Assembly: GCA_027488115.1 (NCBI GenBank)
Contig: JAIYCG010000026.1
Span: forward strand, 1 to 64,000
Reading direction: 5' to 3'
From: Comamonadaceae bacterium
GTDB taxonomy: Bacteria > Pseudomonadota > Gammaproteobacteria > Burkholderiales > Burkholderiaceae_C
DNA length: 64,000 nucleotides
The translations under genes were made by a program, and so were the position numbers. The notes below the pieces were generated by a model that was not told where the DNA came from, made no database searches, and was given only the letters and a program-made list of their open reading frames with translations. The stretch's first letter is position 1, and each line of letters begins with the position of its first letter. Positions 29,433 to 40,184 of this stretch are shown here, in pieces.

Positions 29433-30416
29433 ATGAAAAACTTTCGCAATTTGATGCAAATACTTGGCTTGGCCTTGGCTACGTTAACCACGGCCCACGT
29501 GTTGGCTCAGTCGAACAACAACTATCCCAATAAGCCAGTGAAAATTGTGGTGGGTTACGCGCCTGGCGGCGCTGTCGATGTGGTGGCGCGCACCTTGGGC
29601 CAAAGCCTCGGCGCTCAGTTGGGTCAGAGTTTTGTCGTTGAAAATAAGCCTGGTGCCGGCACCAACATTGCAGTGAAATCAGTGATCTCAGCTGATCCTG
29701 ATGGGTATACCTTGATGTTGGCTGCCAACGCTTTGGCGGCCAACATGGCCTTGTACCAACCCATGCCCTTTGATGCTGAAAAAGAATTGACAGCTGTGTC
29801 ATTGGTGGGTCGAGTGCCAGTGGTCATTGCCGCCAACCCCAACGCGCCTTTCTCTTCAGTTGCCAAATTGATCGAGGCTGCCAAGGCCAAGCCTGGTCAA
29901 ATTGCTTTCGCCAGTCCTGGCAATGGTTCTACGCCCCACATGGCCATTGAATTTTTTGCCAAAGCCGCAGGCATTGATTTACAACACATCCCTTACAAAG
30001 GCGGCTCCCCTGCCATCACCGATACCATCGGCGGTCAGTTGCCCTTGGTGGCTGTGAATGCTCTAGAAGTATTGCCCCATGTGAAAAGCGGCAAGCTCAA
30101 AGTCTTGGCGGTTCTGAGTCCCACGCGCAGTGTCATTTACCCAGATGTTCCCACCATCGCTGAATCTGGATTCCCAGGTTTTGAGGCCTCTGTTTGGTAC
30201 GGATTTGTGGCGCCTGCTGCCACCCCCAAACCCATCGTTGTGAAGTTGCATGCGGAAATACAAAAAGCACTTCAAACCAAAGAAGTGAAAGACCGAATGA
30301 GCGCCGTGGGTGGCGAAGTCATCCCGGGTTCATCAGACATGTTTGCAGCCTTGATCCGCAGCGAACGCCAGCGTTATGAAAAGTTAGTTCGCGAAGCTAA
30401 CATCAAACCTGATTAA
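29433..30416 (+). CDS. Tripartite tricarboxylate transporter substrate-binding protein (Bug family)
   Basis: YPNKPVKIVVGYAPGGAVDVVARTLGQSLGAQLGQSFVVENKPGAGTNIAVK. Confidence 0.95.
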   Translation: MKNFRNLMQILGLALATLTTAHVLAQSNNNYPNKPVKIVVGYAPGGAVDVVARTLGQSLGAQLGQSFVVENKPGAGTNIAVKSVISADPDGYTLMLAANALAANMALYQPMPFDAEKELTAVSLVGRVPVVIAANPNAPFSSVAKLIEAAKAKPGQIAFASPGNGSTPHMAIEFFAKAAGIDLQHIPYKGGSPAITDTIGGQLPLVAVNALEVLPHVKSGKLKVLAVLSPTRSVIYPDVPTIAESGFPGFEASVWYGFVAPAATPKPIVVKLHAEIQKALQTKEVKDRMSAVGGEVIPGSSDMFAALIRSERQRYEKLVREANIKPD

Positions 30417-30449
30417 TTCTGACCCGTTTAACTTTGTAGAAAGCAACTC

Positions 30450-31366
30450 ATGGAATTTCAAAAAACCCCTGGCTGGTTAGATTGGTATGCAGGCCCTAGC
30501 AAGCCCACATTCAAATTACCGGCTGGTGCAGTCGATTCGCATTGCCATGTGTTTGGACCTGGTGCTGAGTTTCCTTACGCACCAGAGCGCAAATACACAC
30601 CTTGTGATGCTTCCAAGCAGCAACTTTATGCGCTGCGTGATCACCTAGGATTTGCACGCAACGTTGTGGTGGGTGCAAGTTGCCATGGTTCAGACAATCG
30701 CGCCACTGTAGACGCTTTGCTCAACTCGAATGGCAAAGCTCGCGGCGTGGCCACTGTCAAGCGCAGTGTCACTGACGAAGAATTACAAGCCATGCATGAT
30801 GCGGGCGTTCGTGGCGTGCGCTTTAATTTTGTGAAGCGCTTGGTTGACTTCACCCCCAAAGATGAACTGATGGAAATAGCTGGACGCATTGCCAAGCTGG
30901 GCTGGCATGTGGTCATCTACTTTGAAGCTGTTGACCTGCCCGAGTTGTGGGACTTCTTCACAGGCCTGCCCACGGTCGTGGTGGTTGATCACATGGGCAC
31001 ACCCGATGTGAAGCTGCCTGTGGATGGCCCTCAGTTTCAATTGTTTTTAAAGTTCATGCGAGAGCACAGCAACGTCTGGTGCAAAGTGACTTGCCCAGAG
31101 CGTTTGTCTGTTACTGGCTCACCTGCTTTGCATGGTGAGCAAAATGCATACCAAGATGTCGTGCCATTTGCCAAAGCCATTGTTGACGAGTTTCCCGATC
31201 GGGTGCTGTGGGGCACCGACTGGCCACATCCCAATTTGAAAAAACACATGCCCGATGACGGTCTCTTGGTGGACTTTATTCCGCACATTGCCACCACACC
31301 GGCACTTCAGCAGAAGTTGTTGGTGAGCAATCCCATGCGCCTTTACTGGCCAGAGGAGAAAATTTA

Positions 31367-31367
<1 letters not shown>
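30450..31367 (+). CDS. ligI: 2-pyrone-4,6-dicarboxylate lactonase (LigI)-like amidohydrolase
   Basis: GAVDSHCHVFGPGAEFPYAPERKYTP; VVVDHMGTPD; WGTDWPHPN. Confidence 0.9.
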
Positions 31368-32679
<1,312 letters not shown>

Positions 32680-32694
32680 ACTGAGGAAAAACGA

Positions 32695-33651
32695 ATGTCT
32701 AAAACAATCAAAGTTGCGTTGGCTGGTGCTGGCGCTTTCGGTATCAAACACTTAGATGGCATCAAGAACATTGATGGCGTCGAAGTCGTTTCACTGATAG
32801 GCCGCGAATTTCATAAAACCAAAGAGGTTGCCGACAAATATGGCATTGGCCATGTGACCACAGACTTGGCCGATAGTCTGGCGCTCCCAGAGGTTGATGC
32901 CGTGATTTTGTGCACCCCTACACAAATGCACGCATCGCAATCGATTGCTTGTTTGAAAGCGGGCAAGCACGTACAGGTTGAAATTCCTTTGGCAGACAGC
33001 TGGAAGGATGCAGAAGAAGTGGTTCGTTTGGCCAAAGAATCAGGCAAGGTAGCCATGTGTGGCCACACGCGCCGTTTTAACCCTAGCCATCAATGGGTGA
33101 ACCACAAAATCAAGGCTGGCGAATTCAACATTCAGCAAATGGATGTGCAAACTTATTTCTTCCGCCGCACCAACATGAATGCGTTGGGCCAAGCACGCAG
33201 TTGGACAGACCATTTGCTGTGGCACCATGCGGCCCACACCGTTGATCTGTTTGCCTATCAAGCTGGCAGCCCCATTGTGAAAGCCAATGCGGTACAGGGG
33301 CCGATTCATCCCACATTGGGCATCGCCATGGACATGAGCATTCAGTTGCAAGCTGCCAATGGCGCCATTTGCACTTTGAGCTTGTCCTTCAACAACGATG
33401 GTCCTTTGGGAACCTATTTCCGATACATCGGCGACACGGGCACCTACTTGGCCCGCTACGATGACTTGTACACCGGCAAGGAAGAGCAAATTGATGTGTC
33501 CAAAGTGGATGTCTCGATGAACGGCATTGAACTGCAAGACCGTGAATTCTTTGCCGCCATTCGAGATGGCCGTGAACCCAACTCGAGCGTGGCGCAAGTA
33601 CTGCCTTGCTATCAGGTGCTGCACAATCTCGAGCAACAACTGAACGCGTAA
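32695..33651 (+). CDS. ligC: Gfo/Idh/MocA oxidoreductase, 4-carboxy-2-hydroxymuconate-6-semialdehyde dehydrogenase (LigC)-like
   Basis: VALAGAGAFGIKHLDGIKNIDGVEVVSLIGR; adjacent to ligAB. Confidence 0.9.
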   Translation: MSKTIKVALAGAGAFGIKHLDGIKNIDGVEVVSLIGREFHKTKEVADKYGIGHVTTDLADSLALPEVDAVILCTPTQMHASQSIACLKAGKHVQVEIPLADSWKDAEEVVRLAKESGKVAMCGHTRRFNPSHQWVNHKIKAGEFNIQQMDVQTYFFRRTNMNALGQARSWTDHLLWHHAAHTVDLFAYQAGSPIVKANAVQGPIHPTLGIAMDMSIQLQAANGAICTLSLSFNNDGPLGTYFRYIGDTGTYLARYDDLYTGKEEQIDVSKVDVSMNGIELQDREFFAAIRDGREPNSSVAQVLPCYQVLHNLEQQLNA

Positions 33652-33667
33652 GCTTGTGCGCTTCACA

Positions 33668-33698
33668 AAATGGCTGTGATTTTCACAGCCATTTTTTT
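33668..33698 (+). terminator. Rho-independent terminator after ligC
   Basis: AAATGGCTGTGA-TTT-TCACAGCCATTT followed by TTTT. Confidence 0.85.
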
Positions 33699-33743
33699 GG
33701 GGTGCCATTGAATTGACCATGAACTAAATGGTACATTTCGCGC

Positions 33744-34409
33744 ATGGTGACCTCTGAAAAACAAACTGTCCGTAAGCAAAAGACCCGAACCAACGACCCT
33801 GAACGGACGATGGCTGAAATCTTGTCTGTGGCCACCAAAGAGTTTGCTGACAAAGGCTTGGCGGGGGCGCGAATTGACGAAATTGCGGCTGCCACGCGCA
33901 CCAGCAAACGAATGATCTACTACTACTTTGCAAGCAAAGAGGGCTTGTACTTGGCGGTATTAGAAGCCGCCTATCGGGGCATGCGACAAATTGAATCTGA
34001 TTTGCATCTTCAAGACTTGCCGCCCGTTCAAGCCTTGAAAGCGCTGGTTGAGTTTACTTACGACCATCACCAACAGAACGAGAATTTCATTCGCTTGGTC
34101 ATGAGCGAAAACATTCAGCGAGGCGAGTACATTGGCCAGAGCAAAGACATTCAACAGCTCAATGGCTCCGCCATTGAGACACTTCAAAATTTATATGAGA
34201 GAGGTGTGAAGAGCGGTGATTTTCGGCCTGGACTGACACCCTTGGACATTCACTCTGCTATTTCAGCGTTGACATTTTTCAATGTTTCAAACCAACACAC
34301 CTTTGGGCTCATTTTTAAAAAGAAAAACGCACCAGGAAAAGCCCAGACGCTTTCACGCGCGAATGTGGTGAGTTTGATTTTGAATTTTGTTGCCAAGCCC
34401 TTAAGTTAG
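33744..34409 (+). CDS. TetR family transcriptional regulator
   Basis: ATKEFADKGLAGARIDEIAAATRTSKRMIYYYFASKEGLYLAVLEAAY. Confidence 0.93.
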   Translation: MVTSEKQTVRKQKTRTNDPERTMAEILSVATKEFADKGLAGARIDEIAAATRTSKRMIYYYFASKEGLYLAVLEAAYRGMRQIESDLHLQDLPPVQALKALVEFTYDHHQQNENFIRLVMSENIQRGEYIGQSKDIQQLNGSAIETLQNLYERGVKSGDFRPGLTPLDIHSAISALTFFNVSNQHTFGLIFKKKNAPGKAQTLSRANVVSLILNFVAKPLS

Positions 34410-34529
34410 TTCGTTCTGGCATAACAGGTAGCTTGTGTTGAGACTTAAATATAGGGTTTTTACTTATATTTACTAAACTAACTATTTTGTACATTTTACG
34501 TAGCCCTCTATTTTTTTTCAAAAGCTCCC

Positions 34530-35066
34530 ATGAACAAGTTTCTGGACATCTACTGCAAGTTTCTCAAGGTCATCATGGCTGCCTTTTTGGCAGTCATGGT
34601 GGTCTTGGTGTTTGGCAATGTGGTTTTGCGCTACGCCTTTAATTCTGGACTGACCATTTCAGAGGAACTGTCACGCTGGTTGTTTGTCTGGGTGACCTTT
34701 TTGGGCGCCATTGTGGCCATGAAAGAGGGCGCACATTTGGGGTCAGATACCTTGGTCTCGCGCTTGTCAGTGGCAAATCAAAAAGCTTGTTTTGTGTTGG
34801 GCCATCTTTTGATGCTGGGTATTTGTTACTTGTTGTTCAAAGGATCTTACGAACAAGTCATCATCAACTGGACCACCACCAGCGCAGTGATGGAAGTATC
34901 AATGGCCATGTTCTACGCGTGTGGCTTGGTCTTGGCCGTTTCTGGTGCCTTAATTTTGTTGAATCAATTGGTGCGATTGGCCAGAGGACAACTGGCAGAA
35001 GGTGAGCTGATTGGTATTCGGGAATCTGAAGAAGAGCCCATTGATGCGCCCGCTCCCTTGAAATAA
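34530..35066 (+). CDS. dctQ: TRAP transporter small permease (DctQ)
   Basis: YAFNSGLTISEELSRWLFVWVTFLGAIVAMKEGAHLG. Confidence 0.93.
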   Translation: MNKFLDIYCKFLKVIMAAFLAVMVVLVFGNVVLRYAFNSGLTISEELSRWLFVWVTFLGAIVAMKEGAHLGSDTLVSRLSVANQKACFVLGHLLMLGICYLLFKGSYEQVIINWTTTSAVMEVSMAMFYACGLVLAVSGALILLNQLVRLARGQLAEGELIGIRESEEEPIDAPAPLK

Positions 35067-35077
35067 GAAAGAACACC

Positions 35078-36355
35078 ATGACCATCGCCGTCTTCTTAGG
35101 ATCCCTGCTTGCCGCTATGGCGTTGGGCGTACCGATTGCTTTTTCATTGCTGATTTGCGGAGCTGCACTCATGTGGCACATGAACATGTTTGACGCGCAA
35201 ATTTTGGCGCAAAACGTGATTGAAGGTGCCAACAGCTTCCCCTTGCTGGCTGTGCCGTTTTTCATGCTCGCGGGTGAGATCATGAACACGGGTGGTCTTT
35301 CGCGTCGGATTGTCGATTTTGCTTTAGCGCTTGTGGGTCACATTCGCGGTGGTTTGGGTTATGTGACCATTGTGGCTGCATGTTTATTGTCAGCCTTGTC
35401 TGGATCTGCCGTTGCTGACGCTGCTGCACTGACAGCATTGCTTTTACCGATGATGGTCAAGGCAGGACATGACAAATCTCGCAGCGGTGGTTTGATCGCA
35501 GCGTGTGGTGTCATTGGCCCCATCATTCCGCCTTCCATTGGCTTTGTGATTTTTGGCGTCGCAGCCAATGTGTCAATCAGCAAGTTATTTTTGGCTGGTA
35601 TTTTTCCCGGTATCGTTTTGGCTGCGGGCTTATGGCTGACTTGGTGGTGGTTGACTCGCAAAGAGCATCTCGAACCACCTCCCAGAAAAACGACTGCAGA
35701 AGTTTTCAAAGCTCTGAGAGATGCTGGATGGGCACTCATGTTGCCATTGATCATTTTGGTGGGACTTCGCATGGGCGTCTTTACCCCGACTGAAGCTGCA
35801 GTTGTAGCAGCTGTCTATGCGCTCTTCGTTGCCACTGTGATTTACAAAGAATTGAATTGGCGCCAGTTGTATCAAGTCTTTGAAACTGCTGCTCGCACCA
35901 CGGCTGTGGTGATGTTCTTGGTAGCTGCTGCCATGGTCTCTGCTTGGCTGATCACAGTGGCAAACTTGCCGGGTCAAGTTGTCACTTTGCTCCAGCCCTT
36001 GTTGGACAATCCAACCTTGCTGTTGATGGCCATCATGTTACTGGTCATGATTGTGGGTACGGCCATGGACATGACCCCCACCATTTTGATTTTGACCCCC
36101 GTCTTAATGCCGATTGTCAAAGCAGCGGGTATCGACCCTGTTTACTTTGGTGTTTTGTTCATCATCAACAACTCCATTGGTTTGGTCACGCCGCCTGTGG
36201 GTACCGTTTTGAATGTGGTGGCGGGTGTTGGCCGAATGCGAATGGACGATGTGACCAGAGGCGTGATGCCCTTCATGGCCGTTCAATTCTTGGTCATGTT
36301 CTTGATGGTTTTGTTTCCATCCATCGTGATGGTCCCCGCAAGATGGTTTTATTGA
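35078..36355 (+). CDS. dctM: TRAP transporter large permease (DctM)
   Basis: SFPLLAVPFFMLAGEIMNTGGLSRRIVDFA; GLVTPPVGTVLNV; 425 aa multi-TM. Confidence 0.95.
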   Translation: MTIAVFLGSLLAAMALGVPIAFSLLICGAALMWHMNMFDAQILAQNVIEGANSFPLLAVPFFMLAGEIMNTGGLSRRIVDFALALVGHIRGGLGYVTIVAACLLSALSGSAVADAAALTALLLPMMVKAGHDKSRSGGLIAACGVIGPIIPPSIGFVIFGVAANVSISKLFLAGIFPGIVLAAGLWLTWWWLTRKEHLEPPPRKTTAEVFKALRDAGWALMLPLIILVGLRMGVFTPTEAAVVAAVYALFVATVIYKELNWRQLYQVFETAARTTAVVMFLVAAAMVSAWLITVANLPGQVVTLLQPLLDNPTLLLMAIMLLVMIVGTAMDMTPTILILTPVLMPIVKAAGIDPVYFGVLFIINNSIGLVTPPVGTVLNVVAGVGRMRMDDVTRGVMPFMAVQFLVMFLMVLFPSIVMVPARWFY

Positions 36356-36452
36356 CCGCCTGATCTTTTTCCATTCACTGCTTGTTCGGGTACGCCATGC
36401 AGTTGAATCCTTGTTCTGCGTACGACCATCCATTTCATCAGGAGACACAGAC

Positions 36453-37448
36453 ATGAAGCGTGTTTTGATCAAGACAGTATTGGCCACCCTCGCATTGACG
36501 GCCATGGGCATGGCGTCCGCTCAGGAGAGAACCATCAAATTTGCCAATCAAAACGCAGTGGGTCACCCCGTTGTGCAAGGCATGGAAAAATTCAAAGAGA
36601 TTGTGGAAAAGCAATCTGGCGGAAAAATCAAGGTCAACGTCTTCCCAGGCGGTGCATTGGGCAGTGACCAAGCCAATGTGTCAGCCATTCAAGGGGGTGC
36701 CTTAGAAATGGCAGCCATGAACTCAGGTATTTTTGCCAGCCAAGTTAAAGACTTTGCTGTCTTCGATTTCCCCTTCATGTTTGCCAGCGGCAAAGAAGCT
36801 GATGCAGTTGTCGATGGCGCATTCGGTAAAAAAATGCATGCCAAATTGGAAGAAAAAGGTTTGGTGGGCTTGGGGTACTACGAACTGGGCTTTCGCCACA
36901 TGTCCAACAGCAAGCGTGCCATCAATAAAGTGTCTGACATCGACGGTTTGAAATTGCGTGTCATTCCAAATCCAATTAACGTGGATTGGGTCAAGGCATT
37001 GGGCGCCAATCCAACACCACTGCCATTCCCTGAGCTTTATGCAGCCCTTGAGCAAAAGGCTGTAGACGGTCAAGAAAATCCAGTGGCCACCATCAATGGT
37101 GCCAAGCTCTATGAAGTTCAGAAAAACCTGGCGTTGACAGGTCACCAATACAACCCACAGTCTGTGGTCATCAGCAAGAAGTTCTGGGACACCTTGTCTG
37201 CAGCCGAGAAGAAAATTGTGTCTGATGCCGTGGCTGAGTCTTCTAAATTCCAACGCACGACTGCTCGCGCTTTGGAAGCCGGCACGCTTGAAACCCTGAA
37301 GAAAAATGGCATGGCTGTCACCCTATTGCCCGATTCAGAAATGGCCATCTTGCGCGAAAAAATGAAGCCTGTGATTGCCAAACATGGTGAACCCATTGCG
37401 GCCACAGTGGCTGAGCTGCAAGCTGAGTTGGCCAAGTTGCGCAAGTAA
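36453..37448 (+). CDS. dctP: TRAP transporter substrate-binding protein (DctP)
   Basis: Signal peptide; MHAKLEEKGLVGLGYYELGFRHMSNSKRAINKVSDIDGLKLRVIPNPINVD. Confidence 0.95.
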   Translation: MKRVLIKTVLATLALTAMGMASAQERTIKFANQNAVGHPVVQGMEKFKEIVEKQSGGKIKVNVFPGGALGSDQANVSAIQGGALEMAAMNSGIFASQVKDFAVFDFPFMFASGKEADAVVDGAFGKKMHAKLEEKGLVGLGYYELGFRHMSNSKRAINKVSDIDGLKLRVIPNPINVDWVKALGANPTPLPFPELYAALEQKAVDGQENPVATINGAKLYEVQKNLALTGHQYNPQSVVISKKFWDTLSAAEKKIVSDAVAESSKFQRTTARALEAGTLETLKKNGMAVTLLPDSEMAILREKMKPVIAKHGEPIAATVAELQAELAKLRK

Positions 37449-37495
37449 TTGAGCCTTTCATGAGGTCAACCCCAAGACCTTGATGTCGTTTTATG

Positions 37496-37533
37496 GCGAA
37501 GTCTCTAAGCCGGTCTTGGAGCTTCGCTTTTTA
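37496..37533 (+). terminator. Probable Rho-independent terminator after dctP
   Basis: GCGAAG-T-CTC...GAG-CTTCGC stem followed by TTTTTAATTT. Confidence 0.55.
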
Positions 37534-37544
37534 ATTTCTTTACC

Positions 37545-38378
37545 ATGAACATCGACGGCCATACAGAGTTGATTGCCCACATTGGCTATCCCACTCACAG
37601 TTTCAAATCACCTTTGATTTACAACCCTTACTTTGAGAAAGAGGGCATCAATGCGCTGGTGGTACCGATGGGTTGTCAGGCGGAACATTACCCTGCTTTT
37701 TTGAAGTCGGTTTTTCAGCTGACCAACATTCGAGGTGCGTTGATCACCATGCCTCATAAAGTCACCACGGTGGACCTCTTGGACCTGGTCTCGCCCACAG
37801 TCAAAGTTGCGGGTGCTTGCAATGCTGTGAAGTTAGATGCTCAGGGCCGTTTGGTGGGTGACATGTTTGATGGCGCAGGCTTTGTTCGCGGCGTTCAAAG
37901 AAAAGGCTTCGAACTCAATGGCAAACGCGCCATGGTGATTGGCACAGGAGGCGTGGGCTCAGCGATTGCTGCTTCTCTGGCTGCTGAAAAAATCAAGGCC
38001 ATCAGTTTGTTTGACATTGAGACTGCCGCCTGTGAGGCATTGGCACAAAGGCTTGTGAATGAATATCCACACATCCAAGTCAAGACAGGTTCAAATGACC
38101 CTGATGGACATGACCTGGTTGTGAACGCTACGCCCATGGGCATGAACGAAGGCGATCCTTTACCCTTAGACGTTTCCCGCCTTGCGCCAGAAACTTTTGT
38201 GGGCGAAGTTGTCATGCGCACTGAGATGACCGCGTTCCTGCAGGCAGCACAAAAAAGGGGATGCCGCACTCAAGTGGGCTCGGACATGTTGTTTGAACAA
38301 ATCCCTGCATATCTGGAATACTTCGGATTGCAGACGACGACCGCTGAAGTGCTTCGAAATTTGGCTCGTCTGGTTTGA
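37545..38378 (+). CDS. Shikimate/quinate dehydrogenase family protein (AroE-like)
   Basis: HIGYPTHSFKSPLIYN; TMPHKVTTVDLLD; GACNAVKLDAQGRLVGDMFDGAGFVRG; VIGTGGVGSAIAASLA. Confidence 0.92.
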   Translation: MNIDGHTELIAHIGYPTHSFKSPLIYNPYFEKEGINALVVPMGCQAEHYPAFLKSVFQLTNIRGALITMPHKVTTVDLLDLVSPTVKVAGACNAVKLDAQGRLVGDMFDGAGFVRGVQRKGFELNGKRAMVIGTGGVGSAIAASLAAEKIKAISLFDIETAACEALAQRLVNEYPHIQVKTGSNDPDGHDLVVNATPMGMNEGDPLPLDVSRLAPETFVGEVVMRTEMTAFLQAAQKRGCRTQVGSDMLFEQIPAYLEYFGLQTTTAEVLRNLARLV

Positions 38379-38399
38379 AATCTGAAATTGGACTGACTT

Positions 38400-39281
38400 A
38401 TGAATTTACGCACAACTGACCGAGAAGCCGTTCCAGAAATGCCCAATCGATTGGGCATTCAAGGCATTGAGTTCATTGAGTATGCGACCAATCGGCCTCA
38501 GGCCTTGGGTCAGGTTTTAGAGGCTATGGGTTTCAGGCCAGTGGCACGCCATCGCTCGCGGGAAGTTACTTTGTACCGGCAAGGTGGTATGAACTTGGTG
38601 GTCAATGCCAACCCCGATGATGCGCGAGTCAGTGCCACTGTCGATGGACAAGCTGAAATTTCTGCTGTGGCGTTTCGCGTGCAAGACGCTTTGAAGGCGC
38701 ATACAAGGTGCATTGATTTAGGCGCGTGGTCCGTGGCCAGCCATGCACAAGCTATGGAGTTGCACATTCCTGCTATTCACGGCCCCGGCGGTACTCGTTT
38801 TTACTTTGTAGACCGTTGGCAAGAGTTTTCAATTTACGACATTGACTTCAAACCCATTCCCACAGTCGACCAACATCCTGCCGCGGTGGAGAGCATGAGT
38901 TACTTCGGTTTGGTTCAGTACATTGGTTCGGCGCGCAGCCAAGATTGGCTGGCTTATTACGAACACATGTTTGACTTCAGTGTCATTGCAGATGAAGAGC
39001 GCTTTGGCATCTTGCCCAAAGGCAAATTGATGAAGAGTCCTTGTGGTCAATTTCTTTGGCAACTCATCGAACCCGATCCTTGGATGGAAGCCGATGAAGC
39101 GCCTGAATCACTTAAACGAATAGGCTTCGGTGTCAAAGATGTTGCCCAAGCTGTGAAAACCCTTAAGACCAATGGCGTTGAGTTTGTCGAGTCGAAAGAG
39201 TTGCACCCAGAAGACCGTGGTGCCTTGACACGAAGTGCACTGGGTTCGGTGTCGTTTGAGCTGGTTCACCAAAGCGTCTAA
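38400..39281 (+). CDS. VOC/4-hydroxyphenylpyruvate dioxygenase-like protein, corresponding to the C-terminal half of QuiC-type proteins
   Basis: GIQGIEFIEYATNRPQALGQVLEAMGFRPVARHRSREVTLYRQGGMNLVVNANP; canonical HPPD metal His positions appear substituted. Confidence 0.8.
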   Translation: MNLRTTDREAVPEMPNRLGIQGIEFIEYATNRPQALGQVLEAMGFRPVARHRSREVTLYRQGGMNLVVNANPDDARVSATVDGQAEISAVAFRVQDALKAHTRCIDLGAWSVASHAQAMELHIPAIHGPGGTRFYFVDRWQEFSIYDIDFKPIPTVDQHPAAVESMSYFGLVQYIGSARSQDWLAYYEHMFDFSVIADEERFGILPKGKLMKSPCGQFLWQLIEPDPWMEADEAPESLKRIGFGVKDVAQAVKTLKTNGVEFVESKELHPEDRGALTRSALGSVSFELVHQSV

Positions 39282-39284
39282 GGA

Positions 39285-40184
39285 ATGGCCATGAATTTGC
39301 TAGACGGCTATGGCATGGACACCATCACGATGGCGGGCCCTTTAGAGGCCAAGTTAGAGGCCATGAAAAGTGTCGGCTTCTCGCAAGTGATGCTCATGGC
39401 GCGAGACCTGGTGGGACATCCTGGTGGCGTTAAGGCTGCCGTGAAAGCCGTTCAAAAAAGTGGCTTGCGCCCTACAGGATTTCAAGTGCTCAGAGACTTT
39501 GAAGGCTTGTCAGGGCACTTGCACAGTTACAAAGTAGACATTGCCAAGTCCATGTTGGAAATGTGTGCCGCAACAGGCAGCAAAGTTTTGCTGGCTTGCT
39601 CTTCAACGTCCCGCCACGCCACCGAAGATTTAGACCTGATTGCCAAAGACTTGAAAAAATTGGCCATGATGGCCATTCCTTTGGGCATCAAGGTGGCCTA
39701 TGAAGGCTTGTCTTGGGGCCGCACGGTGAACGAATTCACCACCAGTTGGGATGTGGTCTGCCGCGCAGACTGTCCTAATTTAGGGATTGGAATTGACTCG
39801 TTTCACATCTTCGCGGCCAAGACACCCCTAGATGCTATTGAAGACATAGACCCCGATCGCATTTATCTGGCTCAACTGTCTGATTTCATGTGGCATGAAA
39901 CGCCTTCATTTGAAGAGCGCATGACCACGGCCCGAACTTTCCGCGTGTTTCCAGGTGAAGGCGTGCACAGTGATCAACTGGCTGATTTGGTGTTGCGTCT
40001 TGAGCGCATAGGCTACCGAGGCGATTACAGCTTCGAAGTATTCAACGACGATTACCAACAGCTGCCACTCGAAACCGTGGCTGAACGCGCGCGCAAAAGT
40101 GCAACATGGTTGCATCAAGATGTGTTGCACCGCTCAGCACCCTTACCATCATGGGCATCAACTTCAAAAAGGCCAGCCATATGA
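39285..40184 (+). CDS. Sugar phosphate isomerase/epimerase-like TIM barrel, candidate 3-dehydroshikimate dehydratase (QuiC N-domain-like)
   Basis: MDTITMAGPLEAKLEAMKSVGFSQVMLMARDLVGHPGG; LGIGIDSFHIFA; FPGEGVHSDQLADLVLRLERIGYRGDYSFEVFND. Confidence 0.82.
   Translation: MAMNLLDGYGMDTITMAGPLEAKLEAMKSVGFSQVMLMARDLVGHPGGVKAAVKAVQKSGLRPTGFQVLRDFEGLSGHLHSYKVDIAKSMLEMCAATGSKVLLACSSTSRHATEDLDLIAKDLKKLAMMAIPLGIKVAYEGLSWGRTVNEFTTSWDVVCRADCPNLGIGIDSFHIFAAKTPLDAIEDIDPDRIYLAQLSDFMWHETPSFEERMTTARTFRVFPGEGVHSDQLADLVLRLERIGYRGDYSFEVFNDDYQQLPLETVAERARKSATWLHQDVLHRSAPLPSWASTSKRPAI

Noticed and set aside
33040-33720. 226-aa minus-strand ORF
   Set aside because: Antisense to ligC and crosses the ligC terminator; shadow ORF
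36723-37253. 176-aa minus-strand ORF
   Set aside because: Antisense to dctP, no domain
38400-39281. Annotation as a genuine 4-hydroxyphenylpyruvate dioxygenase
   Set aside because: Two of the three expected metal ligands appear substituted and the context is shikimate-type, so HPPD activity is not supported
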